Below, in pieces: positions 1 through 8,378 of a stretch of 64,000 nucleotides of DNA (its first letter is position 1; each line of letters starts with the position of its first letter). Source of the stretch: Rubrivivax sp. (GTDB lineage Bacteria; Pseudomonadota; Gammaproteobacteria; Burkholderiales; Burkholderiaceae_C). The stretch lies in NCBI GenBank assembly GCA_027491255.1, contig JAIXWM010000112.1:19496-83495 (forward strand), written 5' to 3'. The position numbers and the translations under genes were made by a program. The notes under the pieces are model-generated. The model did not search any database. It saw nothing but the letters and a program-made list of their open reading frames with translations, and had not been told where the DNA came from.

Positions 1-1
1 C

Positions 2-598
2 GGCTGGCGCTGGATCCACTACCAGAACACCGACGAGGCCACCGAGCGCGAGCACCTGCGCATCGGCATGGACATCATCGCCCGCCTGACCGGCGACGGC
101 GCCGGCGGCGCGCCGCGCCGGCTGCACGGCGCGGGCTGGTACACCGGGCGCGACAGCCCGAACACGCGCCGCCTCGTGGCCGACCACGGCGGCTTCGAGT
201 ACGACAGCGACTACTACGGCGACGACCTGCCCTTCTGGCTCCAGGTGCGCAAGACCGACGGTACGCTGGCCCCGCACCTGGTGGTGCCCTACACGCTGGA
301 CTGCAACGACATGCGCTTCGCGCTGCCGCAGGGCTACAGCCACGGCGACGAGTTCTTCGAGTACCTGCGCGACGCCTTCGACGTGCATTACGCCGAGGGT
401 GAAGAGCGCCCGGCCATGATGAGCATCGGCATGCACTGCCGCCTGCTCGGGCGACCCGGGCGCATGCGCGCGCTGCAGCGCTTCCTCGATCACATCGAGA
501 AGCACGACCGCGTCTGGGTCACGCGTCGGGTGGACATCGCGCGCCACTGGAAGGCCGCGCACCCCTTCGAAGCGTCCACGGCTTTCACCTGGGAATGA
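2..598 (+). CDS. puuE: Allantoinase PuuE, C-terminal part (gene runs off the window start)
   Basis: The reading frame is open from base 2, so the start lies upstream. The visible 198 residues are the C-terminal part of a polysaccharide-deacetylase-like, metal-dependent allantoinase (PuuE family, unrelated to the amidohydrolase AllB), which opens the allantoin ring to allantoate. Recognisable family segments are the GWRWIHYQNTDE stretch at the edge, ESDYYGDDLPFW-like DSDYYGDDLPFWL, the PYTLDCNDMRF segment and the SIGMHCRLLGRPGRM segment. The next gene, 13 bp downstream, carries the following ureide steps, so the two are probably one purine-catabolism operon. The 5' part, including the expected catalytic residues of the N-terminal half, cannot be seen. 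Confidence 0.9.
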   Translation, partial: GWRWIHYQNTDEATEREHLRIGMDIIARLTGDGAGGAPRRLHGAGWYTGRDSPNTRRLVADHGGFEYDSDYYGDDLPFWLQVRKTDGTLAPHLVVPYTLDCNDMRFALPQGYSHGDEFFEYLRDAFDVHYAEGEERPAMMSIGMHCRLLGRPGRMRALQRFLDHIEKHDRVWVTRRVDIARHWKAAHPFEASTAFTWE

Positions 599-611
599 GC
601 CGGGAAACGCC

Positions 612-2429
612 ATGCCGCTGACGCTGGAACAACTGAACGCCGCCGAACGCGACGCCTTCGTCGCGCTGCTGGACGGCACCTACGAACACTCGCCGTGGAT
701 CGCGCAGCGCGCCTGGGCGCACCGGCCCTTCGCCACGCTGACCGCGCTGAAGCAGGCGCTGGCCGACACCGTGCGCGAGGCCTCCGAGGCCGAGCAGCTG
801 GGCCTGATCCGCGCCCACCCCGAGCTGGCCGGCAAGGCCATGGTCAGCCGCACGCTGACGGCCGAATCGACCAACGAGCAGGGCAAGGCCGGCCTGACCG
901 ACTGCACGCCCGAAGAGTTCGCGCGCATCCAGCAGCTCAACGCCGACTACAACGCGAAGTTCGGCTTTCCCTTCATCCTGGCCGTGCGCGGCCCGCGCGG
1001 CGAGGGGCTGCACCGGCACCAGATCATCGAGACCTTCGCGCGGCGGCTGGCCCACCACCCCGACTTCGAGCGCGCCGAGTGCCTGCGCAACATCCACCGC
1101 ATCGCCGAGATCCGGCTGAACGACAAGTTCGGCGTCACGCCCGCACTGGGCAACCTGGTGTGGGACTGGGCCGAGCAACTCGCCGCGCACAGCGACCCCG
1201 GCTTCAAGGAGCGCGGCCAGCTCACCGTCACCTACCTCACCGAGGCCCACCGCGCAGCCGCCGCGCAGCTGCAGCAGTGGATGCGGGAGTGCGGCTTCGA
1301 CGAGGTGGGCCTGGACGCGGTGGGCAACGTGGTGGGCGTGTATCACGGGGCTGCGGGCACCTCCGGCGTGCAACCCGGCGGCAGCCTTGCTCCGGCCAAC
1401 CCGGCCGCACCCCGCCTGCTCACCGGCAGCCACTACGACACCGTGCGCAACGGCGGCAAGTACGACGGGCGCCTGGGCATCCTGGTGCCGATGGCCTGCG
1501 TGCGCGAGCTGCACCGCGCCGGCCGGCGCCTGCCCTTCGGCCTCGAGGTCGTGGGCTTCGCCGAGGAGGAGGGCCAGCGCTACAAGGCCACCTTCCTGGG
1601 CTCGGGCGCGCTGACGGGGGATTTCAACCCCGCGTGGCTCGAGCAGCGCGACGCCGACGGCATCACGATGCGCGAGGCGATGCGCGCCGCCGGGCTGCCG
1701 GGCACGATGGAGGCCATCGCCGCCCTGCAGCGCGATGGGTCGCGCTACCTCGGCTTCGTCGAGGTGCACATCGAGCAGGGCCCGGTGCTGAACGCGCGCG
1801 ACCTGCCGCTGGGCGTGGTCACCTCGATCAACGGCAGCGTGCGCCTGCTCGGTGAGGTGCAGGGCATGGCCAGCCATGCGGGCACCACGCCGATGGGCCA
1901 GCGCCGCGACGCCGCCGCCGCGGTGGCCGAGCTGTGCCTTTACCTGGAGCGCCGTGCCGCGCAGGTGAGCGACGTGGTGGGCACGATGGGCCAGCTGCAG
2001 GTGCCCGACGGCTCGATCAACGTCGTGCCCGGGCGCTGCCGCTTCAGCCTGGACATCCGCGCCACCACCGACGCCGCGCGCGACGCCTGCGTGGAGGATG
2101 TGCGCGCCGAGCTGGCCGCGATCTGCGCGCGCCGCGGCGTCAGCCACACGCTCGAGGAGACGCTGCGCGCCGCCGCCGCGCCCAGCCACCCGGCCTGGCA
2201 GGCCCGCTGGGAAGCCGCCGTCCAGGCCCTGGGCCTGCCCGTCTTTCGCATGCCCAGCGGCGCCGGCCACGACGCGATGAAGCTGCACGAGATCATGCCG
2301 CAGGCCATGCTCTTCATGCGCGGCCTGAACGCCGGCATCAGCCACAACCCGCTGGAGTCGATCACCAACGACGACACCGAACTCGTCGTCCGCGCCTTCG
2401 AGCACCTGCTCGACCACCTTGCCGATTGA
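612..2429 (+). CDS. Fusion protein: OHCU decarboxylase (UraD) + allantoate amidohydrolase
   Basis: This 605-residue protein joins two purine-degradation enzymes. Residues 1 to about 170 are UraD-like (2-oxo-4-hydroxy-4-carboxy-5-ureidoimidazoline decarboxylase), with HPELAGKA containing the catalytic-type His69 and a FGFPFILAVRG segment. Residues about 190-605 are an M20/M28-type allantoate amidohydrolase or N-carbamoyl-amino-acid hydrolase domain: GSHYDTV with His274 and Asp276, GGKYDG with Asp285, the acidic EEEGQRY at 318, HIEQGPVL and a HAGTTPM dimerisation-type motif. The chain would act before and after allantoinase, whose gene lies just upstream. Separate UraD proteins are about 165 residues and AllC proteins about 410, so both parts look complete. 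The start ATG follows the previous stop by 13 bp. Confidence 0.9.
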   Translation: MPLTLEQLNAAERDAFVALLDGTYEHSPWIAQRAWAHRPFATLTALKQALADTVREASEAEQLGLIRAHPELAGKAMVSRTLTAESTNEQGKAGLTDCTPEEFARIQQLNADYNAKFGFPFILAVRGPRGEGLHRHQIIETFARRLAHHPDFERAECLRNIHRIAEIRLNDKFGVTPALGNLVWDWAEQLAAHSDPGFKERGQLTVTYLTEAHRAAAAQLQQWMRECGFDEVGLDAVGNVVGVYHGAAGTSGVQPGGSLAPANPAAPRLLTGSHYDTVRNGGKYDGRLGILVPMACVRELHRAGRRLPFGLEVVGFAEEEGQRYKATFLGSGALTGDFNPAWLEQRDADGITMREAMRAAGLPGTMEAIAALQRDGSRYLGFVEVHIEQGPVLNARDLPLGVVTSINGSVRLLGEVQGMASHAGTTPMGQRRDAAAAVAELCLYLERRAAQVSDVVGTMGQLQVPDGSINVVPGRCRFSLDIRATTDAARDACVEDVRAELAAICARRGVSHTLEETLRAAAAPSHPAWQARWEAAVQALGLPVFRMPSGAGHDAMKLHEIMPQAMLFMRGLNAGISHNPLESITNDDTELVVRAFEHLLDHLAD

Positions 2430-2476
2430 CAGCCGATTGAACACCGACTGACGGCCTGCTGAAGGCCCGCCACACC

Positions 2477-3724
2477 ATGACCACCCCCTACGACACCCTC
2501 GACGCCTGGATTGACGCCCACTTCGACGAGGAGGTGCGCTTCCTGCAGGAACTCGTGCGCGTGCCCACGCCCACCCCGCCCGGCCACAACGCCCCGCACG
2601 CGCAGCGCACCGCCGAGCTGCTGCGCGGCTTCGGGCTGGAGGCCGAGGCGCACGCCGTCCCCGAGGCCGACGTGCAGGCCTATGGCCTGCAGAGCATCAC
2701 CAACCTGATCGTGCGCCGGCCCTACGGCGCCCCGGGCTCGGGCCCGACGATCGCGCTGAACGCGCACGGCGACGTCGTGCCCCCGGGCGATGGCTGGACG
2801 CACGATCCCTACGGCGGCGAGGTCGTCGACGGCCGGCTCTACGGCCGCGCCGCGGCGGTGAGCAAGAGCGACTTCGCCAGCTTCACCTTCGCCGTGCGCG
2901 CCCTGGAAGCCCTGCGCGCCAGCGGCACGGCGCTGAAGGGCGGCGTCGAGCTGCACTTCACCTACGACGAGGAGTTCGGCGGCGAGCTCGGCCCGGGCTG
3001 GCTGCTGGCCCGTGGCCTGACCAAGCCCGACCTGCTGATCGCCGCCGGCTTCAGCTACCAGGTGGTGACCGCGCACAACGGCTGCCTGCAGATGGAGGTG
3101 ACGCTGCACGGCACGGCCTCGCACGCGGCCTACCCGCACACCGGCGTCGACGCGCTGCAGGCGGCGAACAAGCTGCTGACGGCCCTGTACGCGCACAACG
3201 ACGTGCTGCGCACGCGGCGCTCGCAGGTGGCCGGCATCACCCACCCCTACCTGAACGTCGGCCGCATCGAGGGCGGCAGCAACACCAACGTCGTGCCCGG
3301 CAAGGTGGTGCTCAAGCTCGACCGCCGCATGATCCCCGAGGAGGACTCCGCCACGGTCGAGGCCGAGGTGCGCGCGCTGATCGAAGCCACGGTCGCGCAG
3401 TGCCCGGGCATCCGGCTCGAGATCCGCCGCCTGCTGCTGGCGAACTCGCTCAAGCCCCTGCCGGGCAACCGCGCGCTGATCGAGCCGCTGCAGCGCCACG
3501 GCCAGGCCGTCTTCGGCGAGCCCATCGCCGAGAGCGGCACCCCGCTCTACACCGACGTGCGCCTGTACGGCGAGCACGGCGTGCCCGCCGTCATCTACGG
3601 CGCCGGCCCCCGCACCGTGCTCGAATCGAACGCCAAGCGCGCCGACGAGCACCTGGTGCTGGAAGACCTGCGCCGGGCGACGAAGGTGGTGGCTCGTACG
3701 CTGCTGGATCTGTTGCGGGGCTGA
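2477..3724 (+). CDS. M20-family metallopeptidase (ArgE/DapE-like)
   Basis: A 415-residue zinc-dependent hydrolase of the M20 family, which includes acetylornithine deacetylase, succinyl-diaminopimelate desuccinylase and carboxypeptidases. Visible motifs are NAHGDVVPPGDGW (first metal His/Asp), TYDEEFGGELGP (catalytic Glu and metal Glu) and a lid-domain HAAYPHTGVDAL segment. It follows the UraD-AllC fusion by 47 bp on the same strand and is probably the last gene of that operon, so a ureido- or amide-bearing substrate from purine breakdown is a reasonable guess. The exact substrate cannot be read from the sequence. Confidence 0.8.
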   Translation: MTTPYDTLDAWIDAHFDEEVRFLQELVRVPTPTPPGHNAPHAQRTAELLRGFGLEAEAHAVPEADVQAYGLQSITNLIVRRPYGAPGSGPTIALNAHGDVVPPGDGWTHDPYGGEVVDGRLYGRAAAVSKSDFASFTFAVRALEALRASGTALKGGVELHFTYDEEFGGELGPGWLLARGLTKPDLLIAAGFSYQVVTAHNGCLQMEVTLHGTASHAAYPHTGVDALQAANKLLTALYAHNDVLRTRRSQVAGITHPYLNVGRIEGGSNTNVVPGKVVLKLDRRMIPEEDSATVEAEVRALIEATVAQCPGIRLEIRRLLLANSLKPLPGNRALIEPLQRHGQAVFGEPIAESGTPLYTDVRLYGEHGVPAVIYGAGPRTVLESNAKRADEHLVLEDLRRATKVVARTLLDLLRG

Positions 3725-3824
3725 GGGCCAGCGCAGGAAACGGCGGCGGCGTTTACGCGACGCATTGTCAACCGCACTCCGGCGTTGGCCGGCGAATGCG
3801 CACGCTGCCAGAAGTAGCTGTCAG

Positions 3825-3893
3825 CTAGCGTTCAGCTCGCTGCGCGTACAGCAGGACGCTGGTGTCAACGAAACCGGTCGATCCGCTCTGCAT
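3825..3893 (-). pseudogene. Truncated VapC-type PIN toxin remnant
   Basis: Overlapping the end of the upstream CopG-like antitoxin in a second frame, an ATG (3893-3891) opens a 22-codon reading frame whose residues FVDTSVLLYA are the first beta-strand and first catalytic aspartate of a VapC PIN-domain toxin. It hits TAG at 3827-3825 and nothing PIN-like continues beyond. A complete toxin would need about 130 residues, so this is a toxin stump left after deletion. The overlapping start is typical of antitoxin/toxin pairs. Confidence 0.75.
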
Positions 3894-4104
3894 GGATGTC
3901 GTCCCGCCGCGCGTAGGGTGCCGTGAAGGGCAAGGGCTCGAACTTCATGGCCTCCCGCATCGCCCGCTCGTAGGCATCGTCATGCCGCATCTTCTCGGCC
4001 AGCATCTCCCCGATGAGCCTGGAGACGCTGGTGTTGCGGCGCGCAGCCTCCATGCGGACCCAGTCAGCCACGCTTTCTTCCATGGTGACGGTGACGTTTT
4101 TCAT
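3865..4104 (-). CDS. CopG-like ribbon-helix-helix antitoxin, orphaned
   Basis: A 79-residue protein whose N-terminal half (MKNVTVTMEESVADWVRMEA, then RRNTSVSRLIGEMLAEKMR) has the short beta-strand plus two helices of a ribbon-helix-helix DNA-binding protein, as in CopG/VapB antitoxins. The C-terminal tail would normally wrap the PIN toxin. Its partner is reduced to a 22-residue stump that overlaps its end, so it would now act only as a DNA-binding repressor or be neutral. The start is the only ATG that gives the full beta-strand. Confidence 0.75.
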   Translation of the reverse strand: MKNVTVTMEESVADWVRMEAARRNTSVSRLIGEMLAEKMRHDDAYERAMREAMKFEPLPFTAPYARRDDIHAERIDRFR

Positions 4105-4268
4105 GTGATTCCACTGAAGAAGAGTTCAGTCAGGCACAAATGGCCACCCGCAACGGCCAGCGCCAGCCGCACCGGGCCGGCGCCAGCTCAGCCAGAACCT
4201 GTCGCACCTGCGCGAGCAGGCGATGCCCGATCGGCCGGGCCCGTTGCAGGTGATGGTGCAGGCTCGGC
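4105..4268. other. Intergenic 164 bp between two antitoxin/toxin loci
   Basis: It should hold the promoter of the minus-strand CopG-like antitoxin and the 3' side of the PIN toxin gene. A minus-strand reading frame without an obvious start (about 4130-4268) shows no family I recognise. I see no clear promoter, terminator or repeat. Confidence 0.4.
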
Positions 4269-4694
4269 TCACCGTAGCCACGAACACTGGTCAAGAAACT
4301 CACGTGGGGTCAGAATGCGGACCCCTCGGAACTGGCCCATGCTCAACAAATCATCGTCACTCGACACGATGGCCTGGGCGCCGCCGCTGAGCGCGAGGGC
4401 CAGGAACTTGTCGTCCTGGGGATCGCGGCAGGCGGCCACTGCGTCGATGCCCTCCACCAGCCACGTCATGGCCTCGTAGTGCGCCAGAAAGGCCTGACGC
4501 AGCGCGGGCTCGCGGTAGGTGTCCAGCCGGGCACGCGACAACACCTGGCGCAACTCGGCCAGGGTGTCGGCGGACACGATCACCTCGGCCACTTCCCAGG
4601 CTGCGGCCAGCGCCTGGGCCTGCACAGAGCGTGGCCGAAGTACGGCGCCGACCAGCGTGCTGGTGTCAAAGACCAGCCGGCTCGCGGAGCTCAT
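4269..4694 (-). CDS. PIN-domain toxin of a Phd/PIN toxin-antitoxin pair
   Basis: A 141-residue PIN-domain protein of the 'putative toxin component, PIN family' type (COG1569-like), expected to be an Mg-dependent ribonuclease. The first acidic residue is in LVFDTSTLVGAVL, a central Glu in ADTLAELRQVL, and the C-terminal acidic cluster in CRDPQDDKFLALAL and SSDDDLLSM. It overlaps the upstream Phd-like antitoxin gene by 29 bp, the arrangement expected for tight co-translation. The length and all acidic positions look intact, so this locus is probably functional. Confidence 0.85.
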   Translation of the reverse strand: MSSASRLVFDTSTLVGAVLRPRSVQAQALAAAWEVAEVIVSADTLAELRQVLSRARLDTYREPALRQAFLAHYEAMTWLVEGIDAVAACRDPQDDKFLALALSGGAQAIVSSDDDLLSMGQFRGVRILTPREFLDQCSWLR

Positions 4695-4941
4695 GCACCA
4701 AGGTGTTGATGTCGGACTCGCTCAAGGACTCCGCAGCATCGACCAAGGGCAAGGCACGCAGGAACTCACCCATGCGACGCCCGGCCAAGGCCCGCTGCGC
4801 CTCTTGCGCCAGTTCATGGCTCATCAGCGTCACCACCGGGCGGCCGTACTGGGTGACGGTGACCGGCTCTCGCTTGGCCATGTCCAGCACCGCGCCAAAG
4901 TGGTTCTGAACCTCGCGTGAGGGAATGAACTTTTCAGTCAC
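4666..4941 (-). CDS. Phd/YefM-family antitoxin
   Basis: A 91-residue antitoxin with the Phd/YefM N-terminal DNA-binding fold: IPSREVQNHFGAVLDMA, then VTVTQYGRPVVTLMSHELAQ, a pattern shared by this family. The C-terminal 40 residues, which would bind the toxin, are rich in acidic and leucine residues. The gene precedes and overlaps the PIN toxin. An inverted repeat just upstream (4956-4972) is a candidate operator for autorepression. Confidence 0.85.
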   Translation of the reverse strand: MTEKFIPSREVQNHFGAVLDMAKREPVTVTQYGRPVVTLMSHELAQEAQRALAGRRMGEFLRALPLVDAAESLSESDINTLVHELREPAGL

Positions 4942-4955
4942 TTTGCACCTCTGTT

Positions 4956-4972
4956 TATGGAAGTTATGTCCA
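4956..4972 (-). promoter_or_regulatory. Candidate operator of the Phd/PIN locus
   Basis: ATGGA and TCCAT form 5-bp inverted arms around seven bases, 15 bp upstream of the antitoxin start. Position and symmetry fit a Phd-type autorepression site; this is inference. Confidence 0.35.
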
Positions 4973-5085
4973 TGATAGCTACAACGGCAGCGCGTCGCCC
5001 GATATCGCCCACCATGGCAGCGGCCGTCGACGTACCGAGGCCGGTGGTCGCGTCAACTCATGGCTCGATTGGAAGTACAGACGCC

Positions 5086-5328
5086 ATGGGCATCACCTCG
5101 GTCACCCGCAAGGAATAGGTCACGATTCCCAAGGCGCTGCGGCAGCAACTGGGCCTCCGTCAGGGCAGCCGCGTCCGCTTCGAACGGGTCGGTGACCACG
5201 TCGAGATGCGCGTGAGCAGTTCGCCCGTCGAACCGGCTGCGGCGCCGGGGTCCGGCTTCGGCATGCTCGAGAGACGCCGCAAGGCCGTGCCGGCCGACTT
5301 CGACCCGGCCTCCCTGCTGCGGCCGTGA
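5086..5328 (+). pseudogene. AbrB/SpoVT-type antitoxin interrupted by an in-frame TAG
   Basis: From ATG 5086 the frame reads MGITSVTRKE, then TAG at 5116-5118, then VTIPKALRQQLGLRQGSRVR and on to TGA at 5326-5328. The VTIPKxLRxxLGLxxG pattern is the swapped-hairpin AbrB fold of VapB/MazE antitoxins, where the residue at the stop is usually Gln, so one C-to-T change (CAG to TAG) explains it. The total would be 80 codons. Its stop overlaps the GTG of the following vapC-like frame (GTGA), the usual antitoxin/toxin junction. Suppression or restart at a downstream codon cannot be excluded but no good start is visible. Confidence 0.75.
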
Positions 5329-5540
5329 TCGGCCTCGACACCAACGTCCTCGCCCGGTACTGCGTCGAGGACTCGACGGACCCGCAGGCCGCAAGGCAGC
5401 GGCTCGCTGCGCGGCGCCTGATCGAATCCGGCCAGGCACTGATGGTGTGCAAGACGGTGGTGCTTGAACTGGACTTCGCGCGCCTTGCCGGCAAGCTGGG
5501 CCTGCTGCCCGGTGTGGGCCTGCCCCGCCGAAGGGCCCGC
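5325..5540 (+). pseudogene. Degenerate VapC-type PIN toxin
   Basis: The GTG at 5325 overlaps the stop of the AbrB-type antitoxin frame. The first 50 residues (MIGLDTNVLARYCVEDSTDP, then ARRLIESGQALMVCKTVVLEL) are a clear VapC N-terminus with catalytic Asp and Glu positions. After LELDFA the expected helix and the C-terminal acidic residues are missing; a short GKLGLLPGVGL segment could be a later part of the toxin joined by an internal deletion. The frame then runs on antisense into the histidine kinase gene, which is not real coding. The end coordinate is approximate. Confidence 0.65.
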
Positions 5541-5594
5541 AACCGCTGTTATGAGTCGCCGACCCATCCGGCATCAGAAAAGGCGCGTCCGGAC

Positions 5595-6917
5595 TCACCC
5601 CGGCAACTCCACCACCACCTCCAGCCCCGGCTGTGCGTTGCGGATGCGCAGCGTGCCGCCGTGGGCCTGCGCCACCAGGCGGCACAGGTTCAGGCCCAGG
5701 CCCACGCCGCCGGCGTGGCGCGTGCGGGCGCTGTCGGGGCGGTAGAAGGCTTGGCCCAGCTGCGGGATCACTTCCTCGGGCACGCCGGGGCCGTGGTCGC
5801 GCACGGTCAGGCGCAGGCGGCCGCTCTCGACGGCCAGCGTCAGTTGCACCGGGCCGGTCGCGCTGGCGTTGTGGCGCAGCGCGTTGTCGAGCAGGTTGCG
5901 CAGCAGCAGCCGCACCCGGGTGCGGTCCAGCGCCACGGCGGGCAGCGCGCCGTCGGCGCGCACCGCCACCGCGGCCGCCTCGGGCCGGGCCGTCGCCAGC
6001 TCGGCCAGCACCTCGCGCGCCAGCGCCGGCAGGTCGGTGGGCTCGCGGTGCAGGCCGGCCCGCGGGCCGGACAGGCGCTCGCTCTCCAGCAGGTCGGTGA
6101 TCAGCTGTCCCATCTCGCCCAGGTCGCGCTGCAGCGCCTGTCGCTGGGGGAGGGTGTCGTCGGTCTCGGGCAGCAGCTCGGTGTTCAGGCGGGCGCGCGT
6201 GAGCGGGCTGCGCAGCTCGTGGCTGATCGCCAGCAGCAGCGAGCGCTGCGCCTGCAGCATGCGGTCGATGTCGCGGCCCATGGTGTCGACGGCCTGCGCC
6301 ACCTCGCCGAGCTCGTCGCGGCGGCGCACCGCGCCGGGATCGAGAGGCTGCGAGAAATCGCCCGCGCCGAAGCGCCGCACGCCCGCCTGGATCGCGTCCA
6401 GCGGCTTCAGCAGGCGGCGCACGTACAGGTAGGCCAGCAGCATGATCAGCAGCAGGCCGGCCAACGCCCCGCCCAGCGCCCCGGGCCGGCGCTCGAACAC
6501 CGCTTCGTCGAGCCCGAAGCTCAGCCGGTGGCCGTCGGCCGTGGTGCGCTGCACGAACTGCCGCCCCTCGTGCGCGTCGTCCCCGTGATCGCCCGGGTCC
6601 ACCCGATCCACGTGCCAGCGGCCCGGGTGCCCGGTCTCGGGGTGGGAGCGCCAGCGCAGCACCGGCCCTTCGATCTCGAGCGTGACCACCGGCAGCCGCG
6701 CCACCAGCGCCCGCGCGCGGTCGAGCTCGGGCGTGCCGCCCGGCGCCACCTCGGCCGCCAGCCGGTCGATGTAGTCGGTCAGCAGCGGCCGGCCGGCCTC
6801 GCGCCAGCCCAGCGAGAAGGCGCGCTGCGCGCCGGCCACGAAGGCGAAGGACAAGGCCAGCGCGAGCAGCACGAAAACGCCCAGCAGGCGCAGCTTGATC
6901 GAGTGGCGCCAGCGCAT
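5595..6917 (-). CDS. Two-component sensor histidine kinase (CpxA/EnvZ-like)
   Basis: A 440-residue inner-membrane sensor kinase. A transmembrane helix lies at residues about 10-30, a periplasmic loop of about 120 residues follows, then a second helix (about 148-166), a HAMP linker (168-222), the phosphoacceptor H-box ISHELRSPL with His233, an N-box NLLDNALRHN (Asn345) and a G1 box DHGPGVP near 374-380. It starts 9 bp after the response regulator stop and is the last gene of a Spy-like/regulator/kinase operon, which resembles the cpxP-cpxR-cpxA set. An envelope stress or metal signal is a plausible input; the ligand is unknown. Confidence 0.92.
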   Translation of the reverse strand: MRWRHSIKLRLLGVFVLLALALSFAFVAGAQRAFSLGWREAGRPLLTDYIDRLAAEVAPGGTPELDRARALVARLPVVTLEIEGPVLRWRSHPETGHPGRWHVDRVDPGDHGDDAHEGRQFVQRTTADGHRLSFGLDEAVFERRPGALGGALAGLLLIMLLAYLYVRRLLKPLDAIQAGVRRFGAGDFSQPLDPGAVRRRDELGEVAQAVDTMGRDIDRMLQAQRSLLLAISHELRSPLTRARLNTELLPETDDTLPQRQALQRDLGEMGQLITDLLESERLSGPRAGLHREPTDLPALAREVLAELATARPEAAAVAVRADGALPAVALDRTRVRLLLRNLLDNALRHNASATGPVQLTLAVESGRLRLTVRDHGPGVPEEVIPQLGQAFYRPDSARTRHAGGVGLGLNLCRLVAQAHGGTLRIRNAQPGLEVVVELPG

Positions 6918-6926
6918 GACCCGGAT

Positions 6927-7616
6927 TCAAGCCGAGCGCCGCAGCGCCAGCGAGTAGCCCACGTGGCGCAGCGTCTTGATGGCGTCCAGCGGCTCGAGCT
7001 TGCGGCGCAGCCGGCTGACGACGATGTCCACCGCGCGCGTGATCAGCTCCGACTCGTGGCCGCGCAGCTGGTTCAGGATGTCGTCTCGGCTGAGCACGCG
7101 GCCGGCCTCGCGCGCCAGCAGGTGCAGCAGCTCGAACTCGGTGCCCGTCAGCGCCACCGGCTCGCCCAGGCGCAGCACCTCGCGCCGCGCCGGGTCGATG
7201 GTCAGCCCCTCGAAAGCCAGCACCTCGGGCTGCGGCGCGCGGGCGGCCGCGGCCGCCGGGCGGCGGCGCAGCACGGTCTGCAGCCGCGCGACCAGCTCGC
7301 GCGGCTCGAAGGGCTTGGGCAGGTAGTCGTCGGCGCCGAGCTCGAGCCCGACGATGCGGTCGGTCACCTCACCGCGCGCAGTCAGCATCACGACCGGGAT
7401 GTCGCTGCCCTTGCGGATCGCGCGGCAGAGCTCGAAGCCGTCCATCTCGGGCAGCATCACGTCCAGGATCACGGCGTCGAAGCCGCCCCGGCCCAGCCGC
7501 TGCAGCCCGTCGCTGGGCGTCAGCGCGTGCTCGAGCGCGAAGTCGAAGCGCCGGAAGTAGCTCGCCAACGGCGCTCCGAGGTGCGCGTCGTCGTCGATCA
7601 GCAGGATCCGGGGCAT
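6927..7616 (-). CDS. OmpR-family response regulator
   Basis: A 229-residue regulator with a receiver domain (acidic pocket IDDD at 7-10, phospho-acceptor Asp52 in ILDVMLPEMDG, Lys101 in PKPFEP) and a winged-helix DNA-binding domain (TGTEFELLHLLAREAGRV, then VDIVVSRLRRKLE and RHVGYSLA). The ATG at 7616 gives the standard MPRILLIDDD start; the longer open frame upstream has no family match. It pairs with the kinase 9 bp downstream and lies 53 bp after the Spy-like lipoprotein gene. Confidence 0.95.
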   Translation of the reverse strand: MPRILLIDDDAHLGAPLASYFRRFDFALEHALTPSDGLQRLGRGGFDAVILDVMLPEMDGFELCRAIRKGSDIPVVMLTARGEVTDRIVGLELGADDYLPKPFEPRELVARLQTVLRRRPAAAAARAPQPEVLAFEGLTIDPARREVLRLGEPVALTGTEFELLHLLAREAGRVLSRDDILNQLRGHESELITRAVDIVVSRLRRKLEPLDAIKTLRHVGYSLALRRSA

Positions 7617-7669
7617 CGCCGCATTCTCGGGCCGGTGGCTGCCTGCGCCATGTGTGCGATGCCCAGGCT

Positions 7670-8140
7670 TCAGCCGCGACGCCAGCCGCGGCGCTGCTCG
7701 AGGAACTCGCGCACCTCGGCCTGCTGCTTCGGGTTCAGGCTGTCGTAGAAGTCGGCCAGCGCACCCACCAGCTCGGGCGTGGCCGTCTGCAGCACGCGGG
7801 TCTTCTCGCCCGCCAGCGCCAGCGCGCGGGTGCGGTCGAAGGTGGGGCCGGCCACCAGGGCTTTCATCTCGGCACGCGGGTCGGTGGTGGCGCCGATCAT
7901 CGCGGCCCGCTGCGCGACCAGCTTGTCGGCCAGCACCTCGAGCTTGCGCTTCTGATCGGCGTCGAGCTCGAGCTTGCGGCTCACGCGCTTGACGGCCTCG
8001 CCGCGCCACTCGGCCACGCGCTCGGCGCTGGCGGCCCCGTGCGCGTGCTCGCCGCCGCGGTGCCCGCAGGCGCTCAGGCCGCCCGCCAGCAGCACCGTGA
8101 CGGCCACGCCGATCAGAGAACGCCGGATCCAGGTCTTCAT
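7670..8140 (-). CDS. Spy/CpxP-like periplasmic lipoprotein
   Basis: A 156-residue protein with a lipoprotein signal (VTVLLAGGLSACG, lipobox cysteine near residue 25) followed by a His/Gly-rich stretch (HRGGEHAHG) and a long helical region containing LELDADQKRKLEVLADKL, typical of the LTxxQ/Spy-CpxP family of periplasmic chaperones and metal sensors. It is the first gene of the operon with the response regulator and kinase, so it is probably the periplasmic accessory inhibitor or the output of that system. The His-rich start could bind metal; this is inference. Confidence 0.75.
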   Translation of the reverse strand: MKTWIRRSLIGVAVTVLLAGGLSACGHRGGEHAHGAASAERVAEWRGEAVKRVSRKLELDADQKRKLEVLADKLVAQRAAMIGATTDPRAEMKALVAGPTFDRTRALALAGEKTRVLQTATPELVGALADFYDSLNPKQQAEVREFLEQRRGWRRG

Positions 8141-8378
8141 GTCGATTCCTTCGGGAAGGTGGTTGAACAGAGCCGCCATCGTCGCGCCGGCGCCCGCGGC
8201 CTGGGTGTCGGCGCGGTTTCGCTTCTTGTCGTTTTGTTTCGGCGGTCGGGCGGGGGCCGGCTCGAGTCTGCCCGGCCCACCTTCCGGGGCGGCTTCGTCG
8301 GCTGTTTCCATGACCCGGACGTCCACCTCTGGGAGGTCGTGTTCAACCCCCACCTGCAGACCTTGGGATGAATAGAAT

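Noticed and set aside
585..2444. Long open frame antisense to the UraD-AllC fusion
   Set aside because: High GC at third positions leaves antisense frames open. It has no family resemblance and the sense strand has clear motifs.
4130..4268. Possible coding remnant on the minus strand between two TA loci
   Set aside because: The translation looks helical and protein-like in part but has no start and no family I can name.
5541..7748. Continuation of the VapC-like frame to 807 codons
   Set aside because: Beyond about 5540 it is antisense to the histidine kinase and regulator; only the first 50-70 codons look like a toxin.
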